Positions 33,701 to 43,151 of a DNA stretch of 43,151 nt are shown piece by piece (within the stretch, counting starts at the first letter, position 1; each line of letters begins with the position of its first letter). The stretch covers positions 1-43,151 of the forward strand of contig NAVB01000407.1 of assembly GCA_002179805.1 (NCBI GenBank), written 5' to 3'. Made by a program: the position numbers and the translations under genes. The notes under the pieces are model-generated. The model searched no databases and was not told the origin of the DNA. It was given only the letters and a program-made list of their open reading frames with translations. The DNA comes from Acanthamoeba lenticulata. Its lineage: Eukaryota; Discosea; Longamoebia; Acanthamoebidae.

Positions 33701-36700
33701 TCGACCCATCATCAAGGAGACTATCGGCAAACACCAAGGTTGCAAGCGAATAGCGCTCACTTCATCGCCAAGCACCACCACGAGCCAGATGGCCGCTCTA
33801 GTGGCGGCGCTACCAGTCGAGCAGATTGTCTATCGCGCTCTCGACGACCCCGAAGTTCGTGAGCATCTGTGCGCAAGACACTCTTGGCAGGTGGTCATAT
33901 CAGGTACGCTTCTTTCTACCCATTCCTTGTACGGAACCGCTCCCAACCAAACGCTCGCAGGCTCCACCGTTGCCGTTCTCCAGACTGCCAAGGCAACGCA
34001 ATCCGGATTGAGCCAAACGATCGCGTCGCTATCTTCCAGTCTCGTTCCCGTTGATGGAACAAAGGAGTCATTCAGGTGCTGATTCCATTTTTTCAATACC
34101 TTTATGAGTCCTATTGGCTTATCAAAATGCTTGCAGACGGTTCGAGCAAACGCTCCACAACCTGGTAACCGATGACGGGTTGAAAAGTCAGATCCACGAA
34201 GCTGGATTCAACGCGCAAACGGTTGCAGCTACAGTGGAATGCCTGAAAACAGGCGGCATCCTCCTTGCTCGTGATCATTTCCACGCCGCCTTGACGCGAC
34301 ATAACCCGTCGAGCGCCCAAGTTTCAGGTCCGGTCCAACCTCGCTCAGGTTGTTCGCATGCGAATACTCATACTTGCCACAGACCATGTAAGCGCGTTTA
34401 TGGGAGAGCTTGAAGTGCTCGCGGGCGAAGTAGAAGCGGGTCTGCTACCTGATCACCCTGGACTAAGCAAGCTGTGCAGCCTCCTACAGGAGGCAACAAG
34501 TGCACCTCGCGTCCAAGGAAAGCCGTTTAAGGTTTGTTTTACTAACCTTCTTCCTGATTTCAAAGCGTGTTCGTGCTCACTCTATTCATCTCTGTCTAGG
34601 CGGTAGTAGTTGTGGATCACCCGCAGCTCGTTCCTCGCCTACTTCAAACCATCCGAAGCACGCAAGCAGCACATCCCGCGGCTGTTGGAGAGCGAGACAT
34701 CATGTACGTGTTCGCCAGTTTGCTAGACCACCCGTTACCCTCCAATCATACCTACCGACTCGACATGGTGCAGTGACTGTCTTGCTCAGCCTGGAGTCGA
34801 CTGTTGGGTCTTGACCAAAGCGGCAGTTCAGCCTGATTTCCCCTGGGAGGCATTCGCGCTCGTTATCGTTCTCGATTGGCAGCAGCCATTCATCGAACCA
34901 CTCGAGCTGCAAGCCCTCATATCCAAGCAGGCAATCGTTGAAGCGCACATCGTGCCCTTGTGGGAAGAGCGACCTTTCAGCGACGACTTCGTGAACGCGT
35001 GGTGCCATGTTGTCCGGTACGTGCACTGCCTACTGATTAAAGAACTCTCACTTGTCCCTCTGTACATTAACGCACTGAGGTACCTTAGGGAGCACTTCCA
35101 CGGGCAACAACTTGAGTCAGTAGATAGGCCCAACTTCGTTACTCTGCGGGATATAGATGCATGTCGCTGGCCAGAACGTCTACTTCAAGGTGCGTCAGCA
35201 CAGTATGTCGTCCGTTTTCTTCCCTTCACCGCCTCACTCCTGCTTTTCAAAGGTCTGTCCTCAGTCGCGGCAGACGTTGTACGATCGACCGCTACGGTCG
35301 ACCTCGTGCCGGTGGCCCTTATAGCGAGTGAGACTCTGCTCGAGAGTCACTCGTTGCTGAGAGCCCTCGAGAAACAGCAGATCACACTCATCGAACGGAC
35401 GTTGCAAGACCCTGTGGACATCATCCTCGATGACCGAGTTTGCATGATCCTCTGCCCCATGACCGTGCTCTCATCCGACCATCAGACGCGATCTCTGGTG
35501 AGTAGCATCCTCGCTTTGGTCTCGTTCGATGTTTGCTGGTTGGTCTTCACTCTCAATCAAGAGGAAGAGAGGTAAGCTGTATGCCTATCCCTGCGTTACC
35601 ATAGTCTTGGCACTTAACAGCTGTTCACGATTGTCACAGCGGCAACATCCCAATCGGCTTGAATTTGCGGCAAGCAACTGCTCGTTTGGCCGCCGTTCAG
35701 CCTCGCGTCGTCATACGCTACAGCTATAATGATGATGATACGGTGTCGCTGATACGTATTGCTATCGATGAAGCGGCGTCTGCCCACGAAGGCTGGAAAA
35801 ATGTACGTCAGCCTTCTGAATGATTGATCCAAGAGCTGACTGGGGAGTGCGAACAGTCGTTGAGCCGTTGGAGCGATCGTGAGGGCTGGCTGCTGCCAGA
35901 GGAAACTGAGGTCCACTTGCCTTACGCATGCACTCATGTAGTTAATGCTGACTGTAATTTCGCTTCAGCACGAACTCTTCTTATCCCGGTATCCCATGAT
36001 GACTCCGTTCACGGCACAGCTCGTCCTTGCTGCTTCACCTCTTCACCAGTTCATAGCCATGTCCAAGGAGGAGCGCATTGAGCGGAATCCCTGGATATCG
36101 CGGCGCATTATCGTACGAGCCTCACTTCCACGGATAGCTATAGCATTGCCTGATGTCATGCGTGTAGGAGCTCTTCGACCAGTTTATCCATAGCACGCTA
36201 CCTAGCGGCCACCTCAACAGCATCGAAGTGAACCGACGCAAGAGGAAAGCGTCTTTGGCTGCCGCTTCGTCGCCTTTGTGGAACGCAAGCCTCGACCTCC
36301 CCGACCATGGGACCACGGAGGCTACGGCAGTTGCACTACCACCCCAACTGCAGACTAACAAGCGGCCTCGTCTAGCTCCGCCTGTGACACCAGCGCGGGC
36401 ATCGACACTAGCACGAGCACTTCCACCAACGCCCGTGCCGACATCGACATTGACTCCGTCACCCGCACGAGCGTGGGTGCCTACACCAGCACCAGCACCA
36501 GCTCACGTCTTGCCACGCGCCGGACCCAGTCCCAACTGTCACAACTGCGGCAAGCCAGGGCACGTCGCGTGGCAATGCTCGAGAGAGCTGGAGAGCCGGC
36601 AGCCCGTTGACTTGGCCACTTCGAGTCGCGGGGACCGGAAGCGGAAGCCAAGCCAGCCAGCCGGGGCGTACCGTGGGCGTGGAACGCAGGCCCGCATCAG

Positions 36701-36773
36701 CACCACAGGCGGTCAAGCGGCGAGCAAACGTGCCAGGCGCGGGCGTGGACGTGGACGTGGACGCGGAAAGTAG
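30744..36773 (+). CDS. SHOC1: SHOC1/ZIP2-like XPF-family meiotic crossover protein with C-terminal zinc knuckle
   Basis: About 18 exons: 30744-31809, 31896-32119, 32173-32520, 32575-32638, 32701-32835, 32891-33052, 33120-33211, 33273-33903, 33961-34075, 34137-about 34233, about 34328-34531, 34600-34703, 34774-35189, 35253-35571, 35640-35802, 35857-35910, 35969-36112, 36168-36773 (about 1650 aa). Residues about 698-1040 align by eye to a FANCM/Hef/XPF helicase with dead motifs: LVVLPPSIPSHP where motif I should be, then ALTSSPSTTT and RALDDPEVREH. The nuclease-like part has LIASETLLESHSLL, TLIERTLQDPVDIILDD and VVIRYSYNDDDTVSLI. Then FLSRYPMMTPFTAQLVL and IIELFDQFI match the SHOC1 C-terminus. 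SHOC1 (with SPO16) is a non-catalytic XPF-ERCC1-like pair that binds branched DNA and promotes class I meiotic crossovers. The tail adds CHNCGKPGHVAWQC and an RG-rich end. The exon 10/11 border (34233-34348) is unresolved. Confidence 0.78.
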
Positions 36774-37072
36774 AGCACGATGGCCGCTGCAAACAAGGTA
36801 GGCCAAACCTTTTCTGTTGATGTCACACAGCAGTTTAGCGGCCCAATTTTTTTGAGCTGTAATTGTGGTCGTTAGATGGGTGGTGCGATACCGTGGCGTG
36901 GCCGAACCCTAAAACAGTTCCGCTGAAGCTTGGAAAAGGGAAGGCAGTGGCTACATAAATCCAGGTTTCGGTTGTGTGCTTTGACTGAGACGTCTGTCTT
37001 GGAGAGAGAGTTGTGTTTGAAGAGCGTTGCAGCTTTTTGAAAAACAAACGCTCTGGACGACCAGACCCAAAG
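36774..37072. other. 299-bp intergenic stretch upstream of the MyTH4-RhoGAP gene
   Basis: It may hold a small 5' exon at 36780-36797 (MAAANK, donor GTAGGC) splicing in frame to an acceptor at 37006, which would extend the next protein by 28 residues. Since it begins 7 bp after the SHOC1 stop, I treat it as an alternative only. Confidence 0.3.
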
Positions 37073-39262
37073 ATGAAGGAGAGGTCACGGCCCAGGCCGC
37101 TGAGCTCGGACTACACCTCGCAGTCCTTCTTGGCGCTCAGTGGAGAACACACCCAGCATAACAACAACGAGGTTGTTGCCCAGCGTGCATCCACGCGGCT
37201 GCTAGGGAAGGTGGCCAGTATCAGAAATCTATCACGCAAGGTTCCCTTCGCCTCAATCCATGCCCCCTCCAGTTCCAACCACTCCCCTCCTGACCTTGGG
37301 TTGCTGCAGAGGAAAGAAAAAACCAAAACTGTGGGTACTCCCGACCGTCGCCAGACTCTGGAAAAGGAGCCCGAGCATGGCCAGATAGCATGGCTAGCCG
37401 CGCCAATACCGCCTCCTCTGAGCGCTGGAATCTTGAGCGTTTCAGGACCCCTCCCAACCGCCATACCGTCCAACTCGCCTCGCCATGGTGCAGGAGGGGA
37501 GCCAGGTGGGGCGAAGCCCCGCAGCTTCTTCGACAGGAGCTCTCCTTTCACGACCTCCACGCCTGTAGTCACCGTCTCTGCTGTTAGTGCCGGTTCCTCT
37601 TCGTCCTCGGACCAGCCGGCTCCAGCCCCGATCATGCCCAAAGACGTGCGTGGGGACATCGCCAAGTTTCAGCTTGAGGGCTACGCTCGTAAATACTTCA
37701 AGACGCGTAAGAAGGGTATCTTCAAGCGGCAAGTGCCGCTGAGAGAGTTGCTCACCTTCCAGAAGGTTCGGCTCTTGCAAAGAGGTCTGCCCGCTTCCTT
37801 CCTCCTTCTCACTGGTGGCGTTGTATCATGCGCAATCGCAGAAAGACATGGACGCTCCCCTCCTCGACCTCAAGAACAAGCCCGAGTTGCACTCGATTGC
37901 TCTTCGCATGTTTCACTATATCCTTCTTCTTCCTTTCTTCACACTATGACCTTGCTTGCGTTACCACCCTTAACCGAGGCACTGATCTTGACGTATCAAG
38001 GGCTCAAGAAGCCACTCAAGCCTGCAGATGAGATCGCAACAGCTCGGGAGCTACTGCAAGAGGCACTGCGGGAGGGGCAAATTCGTGATGAGATTTACTG
38101 CCAGCTGTGCAAGCAGACCTGCCAGACCCCGTCCACGTACGATCTCCTCATCCAACATGGCACGGCATCTGTGCCCGGACGTCTGTGCACTTTTTCAACT
38201 TACCTTGTGGCGTGCAGCGACGTGCTCTACAAGGGGTGGGAGCTCATGACCATATGCTGCATGACCTTCCCTCCGACCCGCAATTTTGAAGAATGGCTCC
38301 GCAAGTACTTGTGGGAGAACACCAAGCTTGCGGACCCCCGGCAAGCGGCCTTCGCGGTCTTCTGTGTCCGCAAGCTTGACCTGATATGCGATCTTCCCCC
38401 CAGCGCGAGGCTACCCTCCAACTACGAGATCGAACACATTCGGGTTCAGAAACTTGCTTCACCTTCTCTGCTGGTCATCCGTAACACAGCTGCTGATGTG
38501 TTCATTTCTCCACCGGACAGGAGGCACCCTTCTGCGGTTCGCCCTTTGGCGTGACGCTGCAGGAGATCATAGACCGACAGCGGGAGAGCGGGACCGACTT
38601 GGAGGTGCCGCAGATCATGGTTCACTTGTGCGAAGGCATCATCCAACGCAACGGAAAAGCGGCGCTGGGTATCTTCCGGGTGAAGGGCGACCCCAAGCGA
38701 ACATATGACCTCAAGGTAGATCTCGAGTGCAACCGGTTTTCCCTGGAGACCGCCAACCCGCACGATTTGGCCAACCTCCTCAAGACTTGGCTGCGCGAGC
38801 TTGCCGAGCCGTTGATCCCCTTTGAGCTCCAGTACGGCCGTGCTCATCACCATCACCACATGTGCTCTTGGGGAGGACACTCACTATCTTGTGTGTATTG
38901 TGCGCAGGCCCAAGTGCCTTGCGGTGGCGGACCACATCCGACCGACGCTGCAAGTTGTAAATACCAAGCTGCCGCCGCTGCACAAGACAACCCTCCTCTA
39001 TCTCATCAATTTTCTTCGCAGCTTCCTCCTGGAGGAAGTGGAGGCCAAGACCAAGATGAACCTGTCCAACTTGGCCACCATCTTCGGGGCCAATCTCTTG
39101 CGGGAACCCGACAGCGAGGTGCGCACAACGCGTTCTTTTTGTTGGCCTGCGGACGTTCGATCTGACCGGACCATCTGTCTCGCCTCGACCCAGGTGTCTC
39201 TCGAGAACGCGCAGCTGGCACAGGACTTTGTGAAGATCCTCATCCAGCACTGGCATGGTTGA
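37073..39262 (+). CDS. MyTH4-RhoGAP protein (ARHGAP39/Vilse-like)
   Basis: Exons 37073-37765, 37842-37917, 37983-38443, 38521-38831, 38908-39118, 39194-39262 (606 aa, phases exact). Residues 1-200 are a Ser/Pro-rich disordered N-terminus without a recognisable WW domain. Residues about 205-410 are a MyTH4 domain (ARKYFKTRKKG, then LHSIALRMFH, RDEIYCQLCKQT, GWELMTICCMTFPPT, FEEWLRKYL). Residues 411-606 are a RhoGAP domain: GVTLQEIIDRQ, LGIFRVKGD with the arginine finger, LLKTWLRELAEPLIP, and NLATIFGANLLREPD with the conserved Asn. The MyTH4-RhoGAP pair occurs in ARHGAP39/Vilse and its amoebozoan relatives, which switch off Rac/Rho at the actin cytoskeleton. Intron 2 is a candidate U12-type AT-AC intron. 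An upstream exon is possible (see the preceding gap). Confidence 0.92.
37918..37982 (+). other. Candidate U12-type AT-AC intron (65 bp)
   Basis: The intron starts with the exact minor-spliceosome donor ATATCCTT (37918-37925). It has CCCTTAAC at 37967-37974 as branch site, 7-8 bp before a terminal AC (37981-37982). No GT-AG pair joins the flanking MyTH4 exons in frame. This border does, giving RMFHLILTYQGLKKP. Confidence 0.82.
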
Positions 39263-39409
39263 ACCACTCCTCCTGCGTTTTTCTAGAAATGTCAGAAAAA
39301 TGAAGAGGAAAAGCGATAATACCCACGTTTTCTTTTTCGAGTAATTTGGGTGATTGTTTGCATCAAATCAATTACTCTTGATTTGATTCACAAACGCCGC
39401 ACTGACAAC

Positions 39410-40519
39410 ATGGATGGCCCAACGAGGCCGAATGGACCGAAGGCATCCCCTAAGAGGGGTGCGAAGCGCTTGTTCGAAGTGCTGCTCCCGCTGCAGCCGT
39501 TCACCGGCCTCCTGAGCGCGGTGACCGTCCGATTTCAGGCTCACCACGACCGCCTCGACAACGATGCCTGGTCGCCGCTGGGCGTGTGGCGCGAAGTGTG
39601 GTACGGCAACTCGAGCCCGCTGAAGAGCAAACTGGCACGCCGGCCCACGGCACTGGGGTTGATGTACAACCGAGGCTCCGTATGCACCATCCTCTACCAG
39701 CTGGTGGAGCAGAAGTTGGGCCAGAGCCTGGCGTCGGTCGTGTGTCTGAAGTACCTCGAGCACGCTACAAACGACCGCGGCGACTTCAAACACACCAAGG
39801 AGGCCTTCGAGGCGGGCAACATCTGGGCGCGCCCGGGCCTCTATGCCGGCTACCTTGCGGTCAAGTGCAGCGTGTTTGCTGGCGTCTTCGTCGTTTCACA
39901 CCCGCTCTCGATCCTGCGCACCGTCGTGCTCATGCGCGGGGACGTCCCAAGCGACGACGGCTTCATGGCCAACTGGTCCTACGCGAGCCCGTGGGCCCAC
40001 TCGGGCCTCTACTGGAGCAGCCTGAGTGCCCACATGGTGACGGGCGCGGCCGAGGTGTGCCTCAGCGACCTCATCCTCCGCACGCTCCGTTTCGCCTGCC
40101 ACGACTACCTCACGCACCAGGTCCAAGCCAGCGGCACCTCCCGCCGCCGCGGTGAGCCGCTGCCGGGCACGCATTTGGAGCGCCTGCGGGCCAAGCTCAA
40201 CCATGCCGCCGTGGTGAGCGCGCTCCAAGTGGCGTCTTCCTTCATCGTGCACACGATCCTCTTCCCGCTCGTCACCGTGCGCATGCGCCTCGAGGCCCAG
40301 GGCGGCGTCGAGGAGGCTCCTGTGACCGCCCTGCGACACCTGGGCCTCGTCGACTGCGTCCGCTCCATCTTCGACCTCGAGGGCCTGTCCGGCTTCTTCC
40401 GCGGCTTCGGCTCGCACTTCGTCACCTTTGCCGGCAACGCCCTTTGGATCGGCCTCATCTACGGCCTCTCGGAGGCCTACATCGCGCTCGACGTCGACGA
40501 GGAAGATGAATATGACTAA
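39410..40519 (+). CDS. Divergent mitochondrial carrier (SLC25-like), intronless
   Basis: One exon of 369 aa, start at the first ATG after the RhoGAP stop (147 bp). Three weakly repeated membrane segments are visible: LFEVLLPLQPFTGLL near residue 22, FVVSHPLSILRTVVLMRG near 165, and ILFPLVTVRMRLEAQGG near 282. The last is followed by LVDCVRSIFDLEGLSGFFRGF and a Gly-rich helix (FAGNALWIGLIYGL). These fit the P-x-[D/E]-x-x-[K/R] ...G-x-x-G-(F/Y)-x-G pattern of mitochondrial carriers, but the acidic position is lost (PLSILR, PLVTVR). Such loss is seen in membrane-shaping relatives (SLC25A46/MTCH type). The C-terminus is acidic. It may sit in the outer rather than the inner membrane; that is inference. 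Strong GC-rich codon use matches its neighbours, but the lack of introns is unusual here and hints at a retrocopy or a short-intron loss. Confidence 0.75.
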   Translation: MDGPTRPNGPKASPKRGAKRLFEVLLPLQPFTGLLSAVTVRFQAHHDRLDNDAWSPLGVWREVWYGNSSPLKSKLARRPTALGLMYNRGSVCTILYQLVEQKLGQSLASVVCLKYLEHATNDRGDFKHTKEAFEAGNIWARPGLYAGYLAVKCSVFAGVFVVSHPLSILRTVVLMRGDVPSDDGFMANWSYASPWAHSGLYWSSLSAHMVTGAAEVCLSDLILRTLRFACHDYLTHQVQASGTSRRRGEPLPGTHLERLRAKLNHAAVVSALQVASSFIVHTILFPLVTVRMRLEAQGGVEEAPVTALRHLGLVDCVRSIFDLEGLSGFFRGFGSHFVTFAGNALWIGLIYGLSEAYIALDVDEEDEYD

Positions 40520-40643
40520 CTTACACGACAAGAAGGAATGAAAAAGAAACAAAGGACACCCCATATTTTCTAATTGGCTTTATGTTCTGCACCACCAGCG
40601 TCACCACCCCAAGGGGCTCTTGCGCTCCCTCTTGTTGTTGTTG

Positions 40644-42747
40644 TTATTCGGTAGCCGCCAAGCGAAGGACTCGGAGGTAGGCGTCGGCCAGGTCGTTGAC
40701 GGCGGCGAGGGCCATTGTGTTGGTCGGGAAGTTGAAGACCACGCGCAAGGACCCGCGGAGGGTGAGCGCCGTGATCGAGACAAAGGGGAAGGAGGACGCC
40801 GCCGACACCCCAAAGGACATGTCCTCGAGCCTCGGGTTGCGCCCGTTCAGCGCTCGCACGATGTGCTGGTGCGGCCCGCCGGGCGGGGCGTCGTCCAGCG
40901 AGCCGATGTTGCTCATGCTGAACGCCGGGCACGGGAAGGGCGTGGCAAAGTGGCGCGAGTGGAGGGCGGAGAAGGCCGCCAGGTACTGCGCAAAGATGAG
41001 GCTGGTGAGGTGTTCGCCGCGCTGCATGTGCTTCTCGAGCCGCTTCCGCACGACGCGGCACTGCTCGGCAAAGTAGGCCTGGAACGGGCGCACATCTGCC
41101 CCGACGTCATCGGCTGGCGGGATCCGTGCTGGGTCGGTGTTGTGGCACATGTCGACGTTGGACAAGAACTGGCCGAGCGCGGTGGGCGTGAGCATGGCGC
41201 CGATTAAAGCCGCATGCGTGACCAAGTCCGACTTGGCCTGGTGGGCCAGCAGCTGGCCCCGCATATCCACGATCTGTACGCCCCACACGTTGGCCCTCCG
41301 CTGATGGCGCACAGCAGGGGGCTCGTCAGCCCTCAGCCCGGCCAAAGTGCGCTTTAATCATGAGGGTGGCTGTACCTTGAGTGCGCCGGCCGTGGTGGCC
41401 AGGAAGGCGGCCGTCATGAGCTGCACGCCCACGGAGACACCCACCCGCCGCCCGTTGCGCTGCAGCCGGGCGGTCTCCTCCCGCGACAGCCGGCGCTCGA
41501 CCACCCCCGTGCTCCACAGGGGCGGAGCACAAGCAGAGGTCGCCGGCGAGGACGGCGCGGCCTTGTGCTGCGGCAGGTCGCGGGCCGTGTGGGGCAGCGC
41601 CTGCACTCGATCGACCAAGAAGAAGCGGTGCATGCGGAGAAAGGCCAGCAGGTGACGCACGAATGCGACGGGCTTGGGCATCCATGATGGGAGCAGGACC
41701 GTTTCGATCGGTGGCGGGATCGGCTCCGCGATGTCGAGATGTGGCGGGTCGTCGATCATGCGGTGGCGGTAGAGTTCGAGGAGCTCCGTGCCCAACAGGG
41801 CGAGGCTTCGGCCGTCCATCAAGTCGTGCGCCACCGTCAACACCAGCCTCGCGCGCACGGCCGGCGCCGAGTCGCTCTTGCTGCGCCCCGTGGCGGATGG
41901 TCTAGTAGTAGTAGTAAGAGTAGTAGGGGGCTGCATGACGGTGCAGCGAAGGAGCGAAGACGCGCCCTGGAAGCCCGAGTTGAGCTCGCGAGCGAGTACG
42001 CCGAGGTCCACAGCGCGATGCTCGCCGTCTCGCTCCAGCTCTTCTTCGGTGCCCTCGAGCGGCACCTCGAGAAGCGGGATTGGCGGTGGATCATCGAGCC
42101 GCAGAAACGACGGTCGCTTCCGTTGATCGAGCACCACAGTCGACTGGAGCAACACATGCCTGCCTCGGCCAACCAACGGAGAGAGATAACGTTGAGAGTT
42201 CCGCCTTCTTTTCCGTGATCACGAGTCCGGGAGGCCGGGAGGTGGACCGCGTACCGCATCTGCACGACCCGGAGAGCTTCTTGCAAGCGCGCACAGTCCA
42301 GCCTCTCCTGTGATCCCCAAAGCACGCACACAGGGCCTGTAAGGCACGTGCTTTTTCGGATCCACAAACGTTTCGGCACGTACGTGAAAGCGCAGCACGA
42401 GGCTCATGTTGTGGTGGCCGCACTCCTGGCGCAGGTGGTGCATCACGTTCTCAAAGGCTCCAAACTCTCGACCCGCTGCGGAGTCAAAAGGCGAGAACAG
42501 CACAGAACGAAAGGTTCAGCCTCGCTCAAGCGAGAGGGATGAGGCCAAGCAGGACTCGCCCAGTGCTCCGGCGGAGTCACAGAATTCGGGGGGGGGAGGA
42601 GGAGGAGGAGGAAGCAGAGGATGGTTCACCTGGGACCGCCGTCTGGGGGCGGGTTTGCCACCAGCGCACCCAAAAGAACGCAAGACCGAGCAATAAACCC
42701 GAAAAGAGGGTGAGGAAGAGGGAGGCCAGCATGGCCACCGCCGGCAT
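40644..42747 (-). CDS. Membrane-anchored condensation/AATase-type acyltransferase
   Basis: Exons 42747-42630, 42475-42384, 42307-42255, 42159-41376, 41300-40644 (567 aa, phases exact). A single N-terminal membrane anchor (LFLTLFSGLLLGLAFFWV) precedes a domain of the CoA-dependent acyltransferase superfamily. The pattern includes LQEALRVVQMRHVLLQSTVVLD, where the first Leu-rich helix leads to the substrate loop, and VAHDLMDGRSLALLG, which carries the catalytic H-x-x-x-D-G motif. Near the end are FSMSNIGSLDD and RVVFNFPTNTM, the equivalent of the structural D-F-G-W-like strand. The closest architectures are fungal alcohol acetyltransferases and bacterial PapA/condensation domains; the substrate is unknown. 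It converges on the carrier gene with 124 bp between stops. The proposed third exon end is chosen because it restores the helix before HVLLQS. Confidence 0.78.
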
Positions 42748-43151
42748 CGGCGGCGAAGGGTGGGCTTCCTTGCCGCCTCCGGAGCTAAAGTGAAGAAGCC
42801 TCTTTCGTGTGTCTTTGTGTTTCCGTAACGCGCCCAAAGGTGTTGTTGCCGACAGGCACGAGCTCGCGCTTTCTTCGCCCGTCAGCGGATTGTCAGTCCG
42901 AGTTGTCGTTTGTCATTACGCCTCACTCACTCCTTGCGCCCCCGAGCTCAAGCCTCACTTCTCCTCACATCGAGCTCAAGTCGTTTCCCGCGTGGTTGAC
43001 TGACATGCAGACGAAGCTGACACATTTAGGGGCAAGTGCACTTGGTGTGGCTCATCCAGGCGATGGCAAGAAAGGAAGGAGAAGAAAAGGGAAGTAGGGG
43101 GTAGAGGTAAGTTGAAGACAAAATGGCTGTACATCGCGTGGGGGGGGGGGT
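42748..43151. other. Terminal intergenic stretch, 5' side of the acyltransferase gene
   Basis: No supported gene. A possible first exon of a + strand gene could start at ATGGCAAGAAAGG (about 43062), with donor GTAGAG or GTAAG near 43100-43110, but the window ends too soon to test it. The window closes in a run of G. Confidence 0.25.

Noticed and set aside
37013..37072. Extending the RhoGAP protein upstream from a GTG
   Set aside because: No ATG in that frame before 37073; a spliced 5' exon is possible but unproven, so the first ATG was kept.
43141..43151. Terminal poly-G run and other G tracts (for example 3721-3743)
   Set aside because: Could be telomere-like or assembly ends, but they lack a repeat unit; plain homopolymers.
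1..43151. CRISPR arrays, transposons, plasmid origins
   Set aside because: No spaced direct repeats, no transposase or reverse transcriptase motifs and no terminal inverted repeats were found on either strand.

Overview
The window is nuclear DNA from an intron-dense protist, most probably an Acanthamoeba-like amoebozoan. Thirteen spliced genes and one intronless gene are packed on both strands. Most introns are short (about 50-110 bp) with GT..AG ends, and they are AT- and pyrimidine-rich against GC-rich exons. There are no operons or ribosome binding sites, and I saw no rRNA, tRNA, CRISPR array or transposon. The genus is inferred from gene architecture and from a candidate minor-spliceosome intron; no marker gene proves it. 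Exon models were built by hand so that splice phases close and protein family motifs stay intact; most close exactly.

Layout: (1) 39-2803 (-) ankyrin protein; (2) 2881-4184 (-) four-CBS protein of AMPK-gamma/SNF4 type; divergent from (3) 4621-7566 (+) FYVE/SAP-like/RING E3 ligase of rififylin/CARP type; (4) 8308-9932 (+) secreted GH16 beta-glucanase; (5) 10061-13848 (-) large coiled-coil/AT-hook protein with an ICE1-like C-terminus; divergent from (6) 14181-16988 (+) MFS transporter; (7) 17041-20270 (-) PH/ArfGAP protein; (8) 20953-24434 (-) START lipid-transfer protein with a tail of repeated amphipathic motifs; (9) 24713-26184 (-) PINX1/Gno1 G-patch protein; (10) 26693-29630 (-) large disordered acidic protein; divergent from (11) 29736-30518 (+) C39-like cysteine peptidase domain protein; (12) 30744-36773 (+) SHOC1/ZIP2-like XPF-family meiotic protein; (13) 37073-39262 (+) MyTH4-RhoGAP protein; (14) 39410-40519 (+) intronless divergent mitochondrial carrier; (15) 40644-42747 (-) membrane-anchored condensation-type acyltransferase.

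The genes do not form one pathway. Several touch membrane traffic and signalling (FYVE-RING, ArfGAP, START, RhoGAP). Three touch nuclear processes: meiotic crossover (12), Pol II snRNA transcription (5, tentative) and ribosome/telomere biology (9). The strongest discoveries are the SHOC1/ZIP2 homologue in a lineage with no well-documented sex, a very convincing U12-type AT-AC intron in the MyTH4-RhoGAP gene, two GC-AG introns sharing the donor GCACGT in adjacent genes, and the repeated W-x-x-R-M-K motifs in the START protein.
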